64,000 nucleotides of DNA from an uncultured Bacteroidota bacterium (GTDB lineage Bacteria; Bacteroidota; Bacteroidia; Bacteroidales; P3), in assembly GCA_902784865.1 (NCBI GenBank), contig CACZWL010000004.1, positions 57,802 to 121,801 of the forward strand, written 5' to 3'. Below are positions 17,892 to 26,087 of this stretch, piece by piece. The notes below the pieces were generated by a model. The model was given only the letters and a program-made list of their open reading frames with translations. It was not told the origin of the DNA and ran no database searches. A program made the translations under genes and the position numbers. Positions within the stretch are counted from its first letter, which is position 1. Every line of letters starts with the position of its first letter.

Positions 17892-20360
17892 ATGGCTGAA
17901 AACACCGACACCTCGTTCTTGGAAGAAAAGAAGACACAGAAAATCCATATCAAGGACATTCTCTTCACCATCCTACGCAACCTGCACTGGCTGGTGATTT
18001 GTGGTGCCATCGGCGCTGCCATCGCCGGCTTCCAGGTCCGCCAGCAGAACCGCGTGTACAGCAGTAGCGCCCGCATCCTCATCGTCAAGACCTCCACCAG
18101 CAGCAACAGCGACGAGCAGACCCTGCGCGAGGCTTCGGTCAAGAACATGTTCTACCGCAACCCCCTGTACAACAGCAATGTCAACAACGAAATCCAGATT
18201 TTCACCTCCAAGTCGGCACTGCTCCAGGTGGCTCGCGACCTGAAACTTAATACCTACTACACCACCAAGACCCGCTATGTCAGCCGTGTCAAAGACCTCT
18301 ACGGCGAGTCGCCCTTCACCATTGACTTTATCGACAACGACGAAGAGGGCAACGTCACCTTCACTGCCACAGCCAAGGACGAAAACGGCATCGTGATAGA
18401 CATGGATGGCATCCCCGCCATCAACGTCCCGTTCGAAGACACTGTCGCCTTGCCCTTCGGCCGTATCGTAGCCCATAAGACATGGTTCTTCACCCCCGAC
18501 TACGTCAACACCCCCGTCACCGTCCGGCATATCAGCGTCAACGCCGCCGCCGACTTCTACCGCGCCCGGCTGGCTGTCTTCCGCGCCGACGAGAGCAACA
18601 CCATCCTCAACATCGCTATCAACGACGCCTCGCCTATCCGCGCCGCCGAGATTATTAATAAAGCTATTGAAGTATATAATAACGATGCCGTAAACGACAA
18701 AAAACGCATCATTGCATACACCTACGACTACATCAACGAACGCCTCAACCTGCTGCAAAACGACCTGGGCATACAGAACAACGCCCTCGCCAGCTTCAAG
18801 CGCGAAAACAAACTACTCAACATCTCCAATCTCGGACAGACCTACCTTCAGTCGAGCATCGAGTCGTCTGAAGAGATTGAGCGCCTCAAGAAGCAGCTCT
18901 CCCAGGCTCGCTACCTAGCCCACCTCAACGAGACCGGCGACGGTGCCACCCTCATCCAGGGTGTCGGCGTCGAGGATCCGAGCATCACCAGCATGATTGC
19001 CCGCCACAACCAGATTGTGCTCGAGCTGCAGAAATATCAGTCGCCCAACAGCCCTGTAGTGAAGTCCAAGCTGGATGATATCAAAAACCTGCGGGCCAAC
19101 ATGAACATGCTGCTCGACGGATATATCGGCATGCTGCAGGAGCGCATTGCAGAGACGCAGGTTGTTGCCTCCGCCGCATCGGCCAAGATGAGCCAGGTGC
19201 CGCAACAGCAAATCTACATTGAGAATATCGAACGCCTCCAGAAAATCAAGGAGAGCCTCTACCTCCACCTTCTCAGCCGCCGCGAGGAGCTTATGATCAG
19301 CCAGCCCTCCATCGAGCCTAACGGAAAGATTCTCGACCCGGCTCGCGTCAACCGTGCTCCCATCGCTCCCAATGAGTCCAGGTCCACCATGACAGGCCTG
19401 CTCATCGGCTTGGCCATCCCGGTGGGATTCTTCTTCCTCCGCAAACTCCTCGACACCAAGGTGAAGTTCCACAGCGATGTCGCCAGAGCAACCTCAGCCC
19501 CCTTCCTCTGCGAGATTCCCGCCCGCGAGAAAGACGACACCCGCGACTTGGTGGTTACCGAAAACGACCACGACACCATGTCGGAATCCTTCCGCCTGCT
19601 GCGTGCCAAGCTCGACTTCCTTAACAGCCACGACTCCGAGGGCAAAGGCCGTGTCATCATGGTCACCTCGCTGCTGCCTGGCATGGGCAAGACGTTTATC
19701 TCGTCCAATGTGGCTGCCAGCCTTAGCATCACCGGCAAGAAAGTTATTATAGTCGACCTTGACCTGCGTCGCGGCTCCATGACCCGCAACTTCTACTCGC
19801 GTAAACACTCCGGCCTCTCCAACTACCTGGTCGGCCGCAACGACAACTGGGAGTCCCTTGTCAAGGAAGACATCATTTCCAAAGGTCTCCAATCTCTGTT
19901 CACTGGCCCCATTCCGCCCAACCCCTCCGAACTCCTCAGCAACGGCCGTATCAACAAGATGCTCGCCGAGATGCGCGAAAAATACGATTACATCATCCTC
20001 GACACGGCTCCTATCGGACTCGTTGTGGATACCGATATCATCAAGAGCCTGGTCGACGACACCCTCTTCGTCATCCGCGCCGGCCAGTTCGACAAGCGCC
20101 TGCTCAACACCGTCGATGAGTTGTACAAAGACCACTCGTTCCCCAACCTCGCCATCGTGCTTAACGACGTCAAATACAAGAAACTGACCCCCTACGAGAA
20201 GAAGTATGGTTACGGATACGGTTATGGCTACGGTTATGGCTATGGTTACGGATACGGATACGGCTACGGTTATGGCTATGGTTACGGCTATGGCGACGAC
20301 GAGCGCGAGGACAAAGACATTGATAACGAAAAGGATGACAACACCAACCCAATTGCATAA
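17892..20360 (+). CDS. Wzc-like chain-length regulator and BY-type tyrosine kinase
   Basis: 822 residues. A Wzz-type N-terminus carries TM1 near 31-48. A large periplasmic coiled region follows, with a GNVR-like segment before TM2 near 498-514. The cytoplasmic kinase has Walker A LLPGMGKT at 594-601, Walker A' (IIVDLDLRRG near 618-627) and Walker B (IILDTAP with Asp704). The C-terminus is an uninterrupted (Tyr-Gly)15 run at 772-801 followed by a 21-residue acidic tail. Tyrosine clusters at this position are the autophosphorylation sites that cycle Wzc oligomerisation during export. Fifteen perfectly alternating Tyr-Gly pairs is an unusual form. Confidence 0.95.
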   Translation: MAENTDTSFLEEKKTQKIHIKDILFTILRNLHWLVICGAIGAAIAGFQVRQQNRVYSSSARILIVKTSTSSNSDEQTLREASVKNMFYRNPLYNSNVNNEIQIFTSKSALLQVARDLKLNTYYTTKTRYVSRVKDLYGESPFTIDFIDNDEEGNVTFTATAKDENGIVIDMDGIPAINVPFEDTVALPFGRIVAHKTWFFTPDYVNTPVTVRHISVNAAADFYRARLAVFRADESNTILNIAINDASPIRAAEIINKAIEVYNNDAVNDKKRIIAYTYDYINERLNLLQNDLGIQNNALASFKRENKLLNISNLGQTYLQSSIESSEEIERLKKQLSQARYLAHLNETGDGATLIQGVGVEDPSITSMIARHNQIVLELQKYQSPNSPVVKSKLDDIKNLRANMNMLLDGYIGMLQERIAETQVVASAASAKMSQVPQQQIYIENIERLQKIKESLYLHLLSRREELMISQPSIEPNGKILDPARVNRAPIAPNESRSTMTGLLIGLAIPVGFFFLRKLLDTKVKFHSDVARATSAPFLCEIPAREKDDTRDLVVTENDHDTMSESFRLLRAKLDFLNSHDSEGKGRVIMVTSLLPGMGKTFISSNVAASLSITGKKVIIVDLDLRRGSMTRNFYSRKHSGLSNYLVGRNDNWESLVKEDIISKGLQSLFTGPIPPNPSELLSNGRINKMLAEMREKYDYIILDTAPIGLVVDTDIIKSLVDDTLFVIRAGQFDKRLLNTVDELYKDHSFPNLAIVLNDVKYKKLTPYEKKYGYGYGYGYGYGYGYGYGYGYGYGYGYGYGDDEREDKDIDNEKDDNTNPIA
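20205..20294 (+). repeat. Hexanucleotide array encoding (Tyr-Gly)15
   Basis: Fifteen TAY-GGN units in frame. Both the Tyr codons (TAT/TAC) and the Gly codons (GGT/GGA/GGC) vary between units, so the DNA is not a clean microsatellite although the peptide is perfectly regular. This pattern points to selection on the peptide and some protection from slippage. Confidence 0.95.
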
Positions 20361-20428
20361 GAACACACATATATAACGATACAAACCAAATCAATTGAAT
20401 TAATAATACTTAAAAATATAAAAATCCT

Positions 20429-21919
20429 ATGAAAAAAGCGTTTGCGATTTTGCTGCTACTAATTACAACCGCAACCCTGTCAGCCCAGACGGAACAGCCC
20501 AAAAAGAAATGGATACGCCTTGGCGTAGACCGCGACACGCTGGCCTACATCATTGCCTCTCCGTTCGACAACTGGTGGGTAAACTTCAGTGTCGGTTTCC
20601 AGACCTTTATCGGCAACGAACAGGATGCTGACGCCCGTTGGAACTACAAGTACCACGGCAAACTGAAACTGGACAACGGTGCCCGCATCGAGATTGGTAA
20701 ATGGATCATCCCCGACCTTGCCATCTCCCTGCGCGTCAACTCCTTCTCGCTCCACAGCCAGGGCCTCTACAACCAGAACCCCTGGTTGGACAAGACCGAC
20801 CCGTCCGATGCGGAGTCCTTCATCGGCCCCATCACACCGTACTACTGGCAGTTCGCCCACGGAATCTCGATTTCGGCCCATGCCTACCTCGACTGGACCA
20901 ACCTGCTCCACGGCTACGAGCGTGGCAAACGCCGCCACCTCCACTTCTACACCCCCGTGGGTATGGGTGGCGCTTGGCTCTATGCCAAGCAGATCAACGA
21001 CGGCAACAAACACCCCGACTTCGAGATGGGCGACATGCGCAAAAACAAGGAGCTTACCTTCAACGCCGGTATCATGGCCGAGTACTACGCCACGCGCTAC
21101 TTCTCCTTCAACCTTGGTGTTGACGTCACTGGCACACGCGGAACCATCGACTGGACCTATGCCCAGGATATGGCCGGCGCTCCTCATAAGTACCGTGTCG
21201 TCGACTGGATTCCCGCCGCCTACCTCGGCGTCAAACTGAACTTCCTCCGCGACATGTTCCAGTTCAACTCCGAGACCAACGACGTCGACCTCGTCCACGA
21301 CAAAGGCTTCTCCTCCTACGGCTCCCACAACTACCTCTCCACTATCCCCGCCCGCATCGACGACCTCTATCGCCAGAAAGACTCCCTCGAGAACCTCGCC
21401 GACGACCTTGGCCGCAACAACGCTGCCGAAATCGACCGCATCAACAAGGAACTCGACGACCTCAAGAAACAGCTGAGCGAGCGCCCCGTCGTCCACGACT
21501 CCCCCACCAACCTGCTGAGCGAGCTCATCCTCATGAACGAGACCCTCAACCTCCCCGCCACCATCATCTACTTCCAGCTCGACAAGTACGACATCGACTA
21601 CAATGCACGTAAGCGCCTGAGCGACTTCGCCCGCGAGATGAACAAACTGGACGATACCGTCGAGTTCTACCTCATCGGCGCCGCCGACTCCCTCACCGGC
21701 TCCATCCCCCACAACAAGTGGCTCTCCGGCAAACGTTGCGGTGTCACCTACAACATGCTCACCAAAGACTTCGGTGTCGACGGCAACCAGCTCATCCAGG
21801 TGCCCCTCGGCGGTATCACCGAGTACGAGCCTCAGGAGAACAACCGTATGGCCATGCTCATCATGCGCACGCCCGTCACCGAGGAAATCGTCGAGCGCTG
21901 GACCAAGAAACGCAACTGA
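20429..21919 (+). CDS. OmpA-family outer-membrane protein
   Basis: 496 residues. A signal peptide ends in TLSAQ near residue 20. An N-terminal beta-barrel-like region (about 45-290, alternating aromatic strands) comes next, then a coiled-coil linker (DSLENLADDLGRNNAAEIDR to LKKQLSE). A C-terminal OmpA-like peptidoglycan-binding domain starts near IIYFQLDKYDIDYNARKRL. The OmpA domain is divergent, with NRMAMLIM in place of the usual NRRVE. It follows the kinase gene by 68 bases and may anchor or stabilise the export complex, though separate function is equally possible. Confidence 0.87.
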   Translation: MKKAFAILLLLITTATLSAQTEQPKKKWIRLGVDRDTLAYIIASPFDNWWVNFSVGFQTFIGNEQDADARWNYKYHGKLKLDNGARIEIGKWIIPDLAISLRVNSFSLHSQGLYNQNPWLDKTDPSDAESFIGPITPYYWQFAHGISISAHAYLDWTNLLHGYERGKRRHLHFYTPVGMGGAWLYAKQINDGNKHPDFEMGDMRKNKELTFNAGIMAEYYATRYFSFNLGVDVTGTRGTIDWTYAQDMAGAPHKYRVVDWIPAAYLGVKLNFLRDMFQFNSETNDVDLVHDKGFSSYGSHNYLSTIPARIDDLYRQKDSLENLADDLGRNNAAEIDRINKELDDLKKQLSERPVVHDSPTNLLSELILMNETLNLPATIIYFQLDKYDIDYNARKRLSDFAREMNKLDDTVEFYLIGAADSLTGSIPHNKWLSGKRCGVTYNMLTKDFGVDGNQLIQVPLGGITEYEPQENNRMAMLIMRTPVTEEIVERWTKKRN

Positions 21920-21949
21920 CGCAAACAACGCATAACGCAATTATAATCA

Positions 21950-21984
21950 AACAGATGCGACACAAGTGCCGCATCTGTTTTTTT
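21950..21984 (+). terminator. Rho-independent terminator after the OmpA gene
   Basis: AACAGATGCG pairs with CGCATCTGTT (10 bp, 10-base loop) followed by a T-run. It begins 31 bases after the stop codon and closes the export operon. Confidence 0.8.
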
Positions 21985-21985
21985 C

Positions 21986-22055
21986 AACCTGTTCAAACCG
22001 CGCCAAATCGCACTTGAGTCGAACTATTCACCTACCAGATACCTACCACATACCT
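21986..22055 (+). repeat. Intergenic repeat family A copy
   Basis: AACCTGTTCAAACCGCGCC, CAAATCGCACTTGAGTCGAA and then ACCTACCAGAT, ACCTACCACAT and a decayed third unit (ACCTGTCCC). It sits directly against the terminator T-run, with the same left part as the copy at 15705. Confidence 0.85.
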
Positions 22056-22136
22056 GTCCCCACCCATCCAAAATTTGACACCCCGCACAATAAACCCGGA
22101 CACACTCCGTTATTAACCTAAAAAACAACAACCATC

Positions 22137-22448
22137 ATGGCAAACCAGAAAGAACAGAACCTCAAGCTGAACATCAGCCCCGAAGTGGCCCAAGGAACCT
22201 ACAGCAACCTCGTAGTCATCAGCCACAACCCCACCGAAATCATCCTCGACTTCGCCCAGATGCTCCCCGGCGTTGACGGCGCCGCCGTACGCCAACGCAT
22301 CATCATGAACCCCATCCATGCCAAGCGCACCATAGCCGCCCTCAACGACAACCTGCGCAAATACGAGCAGCAGTTCGGCACCATCGAGGAACCCCGCATC
22401 GCCCCGCAGGGCGACACCGTCCCCTACGACATCCTCGGCAAAGCATAG
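22137..22448 (+). CDS. DUF3467 family protein
   Basis: 103 residues. KLNISPEVAQGTYSNLVVISHNPTEIILDFAQMLPG is the conserved DUF3467 core, followed by RIIMNPIHAKRTIAALNDNLRKYEQQFG. It is a small cytosolic protein with no known biochemical role, widespread in Bacteroidetes and other phyla. It lies 9 bases before the phosphopantetheinyl transferase gene, but I know of no functional link. Confidence 0.9.
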   Translation: MANQKEQNLKLNISPEVAQGTYSNLVVISHNPTEIILDFAQMLPGVDGAAVRQRIIMNPIHAKRTIAALNDNLRKYEQQFGTIEEPRIAPQGDTVPYDILGKA

Positions 22449-22457
22449 CCAGACACT

Positions 22458-22985
22458 GTGGATCCAACCACACACATAAGACACCTCGTGGCGCCCCTGC
22501 CCCACGACGACAGAAGCCAGCGCGAGCGTGAGCGAGCGCTGGCCTACTCTTTACTGTGCCGGGTACTCGACGGCATCGACCCCGCACCGCAACTCGCCCA
22601 CGACGCCCTCGGCGCCCCCTACCTCCCCGGCCATCCGGGCCTCGCCGTCAGCATCAGCCACTGCCGTCAGGCCGTAGCCGTGGCCCTGAACCCAGCAGGC
22701 AGCATAGGCATCGACATCGAATGCCGGCGCAAAATCAACCCCGAACTCATCCGGCGCGTCTGCACCCGGCAAGAACAAGCCGCCATCCTGGCCAGCGACG
22801 ACCCCGAAATGGAATTCCTTCGCTACTGGACCCGCAAAGAAGCCGTCCTCAAATGCCGTGGCACTGGCATCCGCGGCTTCGGCAGCATGCAGCAGGCGCT
22901 GGCCGACAGCGGCTGCCATGTCTACGACATCCCCTGCGGCATCCCCGACACCACGGCCGCCATAGCCATCACTATGGCCGTATAA
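22458..22985 (+). CDS. 4'-phosphopantetheinyl transferase superfamily protein
   Basis: 175 residues from a GTG start. It carries the two hallmark motifs: GIDIE with metal ligands Asp86 and Glu88, and YWTRKEAVLK with Trp124, Lys127, Glu128 and Lys132. It is shorter than Sfp (about 220) and longer than AcpS, which is common in Bacteroidetes. It transfers phosphopantetheine from CoA to a carrier-protein serine; AcpP at 34.0 kb is a possible substrate. Its last 14 bases overlap the convergent tsaC gene. Confidence 0.9.
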   Translation: MDPTTHIRHLVAPLPHDDRSQRERERALAYSLLCRVLDGIDPAPQLAHDALGAPYLPGHPGLAVSISHCRQAVAVALNPAGSIGIDIECRRKINPELIRRVCTRQEQAAILASDDPEMEFLRYWTRKEAVLKCRGTGIRGFGSMQQALADSGCHVYDIPCGIPDTTAAIAITMAV

Positions 22986-23538
22986 CCGTCTCGCTCCCGT
23001 CGGCGCCGAGCCGCACAATACGGCTTCCGCACCGCTCGGCAGACAGAAAGTCCACCAACGGGGGCACACAGAAATCCACCCTGCGCATCAGTTCCTCCTC
23101 AATGTCGCCATACACCGAGGGCGAGGGACGCCCCGAGAGGTTGGCCGACGTGCTCACCAGCGGAGCCCCGAGCCGACCAATAACCTCCTGGCAGAACGCA
23201 TGGCGCGGCACACGCACACCCAGCGAACCGTCGGTGGCACACAGATTGTCGGCCACCGTCACCTTGAGCGCCCTGCGCCATACCTGCTCCGGCAGGATAT
23301 AGGTCGTCGGCCTCTCCTCGTGCCGCGGACTCCACACGCCACAATCGAGCAACTCCGGCGTGCAGAGGACAAGCATACTCTTCGCGTGGTCGCGCTCCTT
23401 GAGGGCGTAGAGCTTCTCCACGGCGTCGGCCCGTCGCGCGTCGCATCCCACGCCCCAGATGGTGTCGGTAGGGTAAAGCATCGTACCTCCATTCCGCAGA
23501 ATGTCAACGGCTTGTCCGATTAGAGAATGGATATTCAT
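22972..23538 (-). CDS. Sua5/YciO/YrdC family L-threonylcarbamoyladenylate synthase
   Basis: 188 residues. It makes threonylcarbamoyl-AMP for tRNA t6A37 synthesis. LYPTDTIWGVGCDA at 21-34 is the conserved nucleotide-binding loop, LKERDHAKSMLVL follows, and LVSTSANLSGRPSP near 124-137 is the second signature. It is a single-domain form without the Sua5 C-terminal domain, i.e. TsaC-like. The start is the ATG of MNIHSLIG; the longer open frame upstream reads into the A/T-rich promoter region. It is convergent with, and overlaps, the PPTase gene by 14 bases. Confidence 0.92.
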   Translation of the reverse strand: MNIHSLIGQAVDILRNGGTMLYPTDTIWGVGCDARRADAVEKLYALKERDHAKSMLVLCTPELLDCGVWSPRHEERPTTYILPEQVWRRALKVTVADNLCATDGSLGVRVPRHAFCQEVIGRLGAPLVSTSANLSGRPSPSVYGDIEEELMRRVDFCVPPLVDFLSAERCGSRIVRLGADGSETVIRP

Positions 23539-23571
23539 GCTGCAAAAATACAAAAAAAAACGCCACCACCC

Positions 23572-23601
23572 TTGCCATATCCAATTTTTTTCGTATCTTT
23601 G
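23572..23601 (+). promoter_or_regulatory. Promoter of the peptide transporter gene
   Basis: TTG at 23572-23574 and TATCTTTG at 23594-23601 are separated by 19 bases, an excellent Bacteroidetes primary sigma factor promoter. Transcription would start about 55 bases before the ATG at 23661. Confidence 0.8.
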
Positions 23602-23660
23602 CATATTATATATAGCATATTAATTAATCCAATAAATTATAAACCAAAAACTTACAAATT

Positions 23661-25226
23661 ATGTTCAAAGGACACCCCAAAGGACTAATCTGGGCAGCAC
23701 TGAGCAACATGGGCGAGCGATTCGGCTATTACATCATGAATGCCGTCCTCGTGCTCTTCCTCTGCTCGAAGTTTGGCCTCGACGATTCGACTGCAGGCCT
23801 GATCTTCTCGGTATTCTACTTCATGATTTACATCATGGCACTTCCCGGAGGCATCATTGCCGACAAACTGCAGAACTTCAAGGGCACCATCGCCGCCGGC
23901 CTGGTTGTGATGGCCGTGGGCTATGTCATGCTCTCCATCCCCACCACCGTCAGCCCCGAAAGCAAGACAGCCATGCTGGTGCTCATCTGCGCCGCGCTGT
24001 TCCTCATCACCATCGGCAACGGTCTCTTCAAGGGCAACCTGCAGGCCATCGTGGGTCAGATGTATGACAACCTCGAGGCCGAAGCCGCCATGAAAGGCCC
24101 CGAAGCCCTGGCCGACGCCCAGAGCAAACGCGACCCCGGCTTCCAGATTTTCTACGTCTTCATCAACATCGGCGGCGTCTTCGCCCCCTTCGTGGCTCCC
24201 GCCATCCGCAGCTGGTGGCTCGGCAAGTTCGGCATGACCTACAACTCCGACCTCCCCGCCGTCTGCCACCAGTACCTCAACGGTACCGCCGACGCCACAC
24301 AGATGGCCAACCTCTCCACCTGGATGGAGGCCTCCAACACCAACTTCGACCCTGCCAACATGCAGGCCGCCTGCGAAAGCTACCTCCAGGTCTTCAACAC
24401 CGGTATCCACTACAGCTTCATCGCCTCCGTGGCCGCCATGCTCCTCTCCCTCATCATCTTCCTCATCACCAAGAAGATGTACCCCAACCCCGCCAAAAAA
24501 GAGAAGAAAGAAGTCGTCAACTACACTTCCGAAGAGCGCGTCGCCATGGCCAAGGACATCAAGCAGCGCATGGCCGGCCTCTACGCCGTTCTTGGCATCG
24601 TCATCTTCTTCTGGTTCTCGTTCCACCAGAACACCCAGTCGCTTACCATCTTCACCCGCAACTTCGTCAACTCTGACCAGGTGGCTCCTGAGGTCTGGCA
24701 GTTCCTCAACCCCTTCCTCGTCATCTTCCTGACGCCCGTCATCATGTGGCTCTTCAACACCCCTTGGGGACGCAAGTTCTCCACTCCCAAGAAGATTGCC
24801 GTCGGTATGGGCTTCGCCGCCTGCGCCTACATCTTCCTCACCATCTTCAGCATGGTAGTCGGCTACCCCTCCGGCACTGCCTTCATGGCCCAAGACGCCG
24901 CTGCCATCGCCAGCCAGAAGTGCGGCGCATGGGTGCTGATTGTGACCTACTTCTTCCTCACCGTCGCCGAGCTCTTCATCAGCCCGCTGGGCCTGAGCTT
25001 CGTCTCGAAGATTGCTCCCAAGCACCTACAGGGTATCTGCCAGGGCCTTTGGCTCACCGCCACCGCTCTGGGCAACCTCATCATCTTCCTCGGTGTGACC
25101 ATGCTCAACAACTTCTCGCACCTCTGGTACACCTGGATTACCTTCGCCGCCATCTGCATCATCGCCATGGCCGTGATGTTCGGCATGCTGAAGTGGCTCG
25201 AGCGCATCACCTCCAGCCAGCAGTAA
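23661..25226 (+). CDS. POT/PTR2-family proton-coupled peptide transporter
   Basis: 521 residues, 12 or more membrane helices. The POT signature NMGERFGYY (ERF at 19-21) lies in helix 1, and the PTR2 motif region (FYFMIYIMALPGGIIADK) follows in helices 2-3. A large loop between residues about 185 and 240, with Trp/Asn-rich text, separates helix clusters, as in Bacteroidetes members. It imports di- and tripeptides with protons at the inner membrane. It stands alone with its own promoter and a terminator 49 bases after the stop. Confidence 0.93.
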   Translation: MFKGHPKGLIWAALSNMGERFGYYIMNAVLVLFLCSKFGLDDSTAGLIFSVFYFMIYIMALPGGIIADKLQNFKGTIAAGLVVMAVGYVMLSIPTTVSPESKTAMLVLICAALFLITIGNGLFKGNLQAIVGQMYDNLEAEAAMKGPEALADAQSKRDPGFQIFYVFINIGGVFAPFVAPAIRSWWLGKFGMTYNSDLPAVCHQYLNGTADATQMANLSTWMEASNTNFDPANMQAACESYLQVFNTGIHYSFIASVAAMLLSLIIFLITKKMYPNPAKKEKKEVVNYTSEERVAMAKDIKQRMAGLYAVLGIVIFFWFSFHQNTQSLTIFTRNFVNSDQVAPEVWQFLNPFLVIFLTPVIMWLFNTPWGRKFSTPKKIAVGMGFAACAYIFLTIFSMVVGYPSGTAFMAQDAAAIASQKCGAWVLIVTYFFLTVAELFISPLGLSFVSKIAPKHLQGICQGLWLTATALGNLIIFLGVTMLNNFSHLWYTWITFAAICIIAMAVMFGMLKWLERITSSQQ

Positions 25227-25274
25227 CACAACACAGGGGCGCCTTCCAGGTGCCCCTTCTTTTATGCTAAAAAG

Positions 25275-25304
25275 AAAGCCCCGAGCGATGCTCGGGGCTT
25301 TTCC
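25275..25304. terminator. Bidirectional terminator between transporter and rpsU
   Basis: AAAGCCCCGAG (25275-25285) pairs with CTCGGGGCTTT (25291-25301) around a short loop, with T residues on one side and A residues on the other. It serves both convergent units. Confidence 0.88.
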
Positions 25305-25335
25305 TTTCAATGGCGTTGCTCCATTGACTTGGGCA

Positions 25336-25533
25336 CTACTTGTCCAGTTCCTGCTGGCGCAGGTGCTGAACGTAGATGGCCTTCAGTCTCTTCTCGCGAT
25401 TGATGACGGAGGGCTTGGTGAATTGCTGACGACGGCGCATCTCTTTCACCACGCCGGTCTTCTCGAATTTGCGTTTCAGTTTCTTCAGCGCTCTTTCGAG
25501 GTTCTCGCCTTCTTTAATTGGAACTACGATCAT
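25336..25533 (-). CDS. rpsU: 30S ribosomal protein S21
   Basis: 65 residues. MIVVPIKEGENLERALKKLK, then FEKTGVVKEMRRRQQF and a basic C-terminus, matches Bacteroidetes S21. The ATG at 25531-25533 is chosen because upstream codons in the frame lie in the A/T-rich gap and are not S21-like. It follows the L28 gene by 71 bases and is probably cotranscribed from the promoter near 25915. Confidence 0.95.
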   Translation of the reverse strand: MIVVPIKEGENLERALKKLKRKFEKTGVVKEMRRRQQFTKPSVINREKRLKAIYVQHLRQQELDK

Positions 25534-25604
25534 TGTTAATACCTCTTTCTTGTTTAAGGTTAATAAATTGATTGAATTATTAAGACTTGTGATGTCTTCG
25601 GTGG

Positions 25605-25844
25605 TTAGAACTGCAGGTGGCCGGCAGCGGCGGCATCGTTCAGGGCGGCGATGATGCCCTTCTTGTTGATGATGCGCATGCCCTTGGCAGAGACCTTCAG
25701 CGTGATCCACATGTCCTCCTCAGGAATGTAGAACTTCTTGGTCTGCAGGTTAGGGGAGAAGGTGCGCTTGGTGTGGATGCGCGAGTGCGATACGTTGTTG
25801 CCGACAATCACTTTCTTTCCGGTAATTTCACATTTCTTTGACAT
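25605..25844 (-). CDS. rpmB: 50S ribosomal protein L28
   Basis: 79 residues. MSKKCEITGKKVIVGNNVSHS and TKRTFSPNLQTKKFYIPEED are the L28 signatures; normal length. In many Bacteroidetes L28 is followed by L33 and DUF4295; here the next gene is S21 instead. No Cys pair for zinc is present (only Cys5). Confidence 0.96.
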   Translation of the reverse strand: MSKKCEITGKKVIVGNNVSHSRIHTKRTFSPNLQTKKFYIPEEDMWITLKVSAKGMRIINKKGIIAALNDAAAAGHLQF

Positions 25845-25907
25845 TGTAGTATAATTTTTATTGTTTATTTACGTTATTGTTATGCTTTTTTGAAGCGAAA
25901 ACGGGTG

Positions 25908-25938
25908 CAAAAGTACTACCTTTTTCCGACATGGCAAA
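25908..25938 (-). promoter_or_regulatory. Promoter of rpmB-rpsU
   Basis: On the minus strand TACTTTTG occupies 25915-25908, with a TTTTGC element about 19 bases upstream (near 25938). The rest of the 243-base gap to mutY is A/T-rich with no further signal that I can support. Confidence 0.65.
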
Positions 25939-26087
25939 ACCTTTCACCCCAGAAAAACCGAATTTTAAACTTTTTTAACATTTTGACAATCGCACACTGC
26001 TAAACATCAGCATCTTACACAAAAACCAAAATTGAATTTTAACATACATTTTTCAGGCACTTAGACTCTTTCTTTCACCCTTTCGGC

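Noticed and set aside
22556-23302. 248-codon open frame across the PPTase/TsaC junction
   Set aside because: Arg/Pro/His-rich shadow frame overlapping two well-supported genes.
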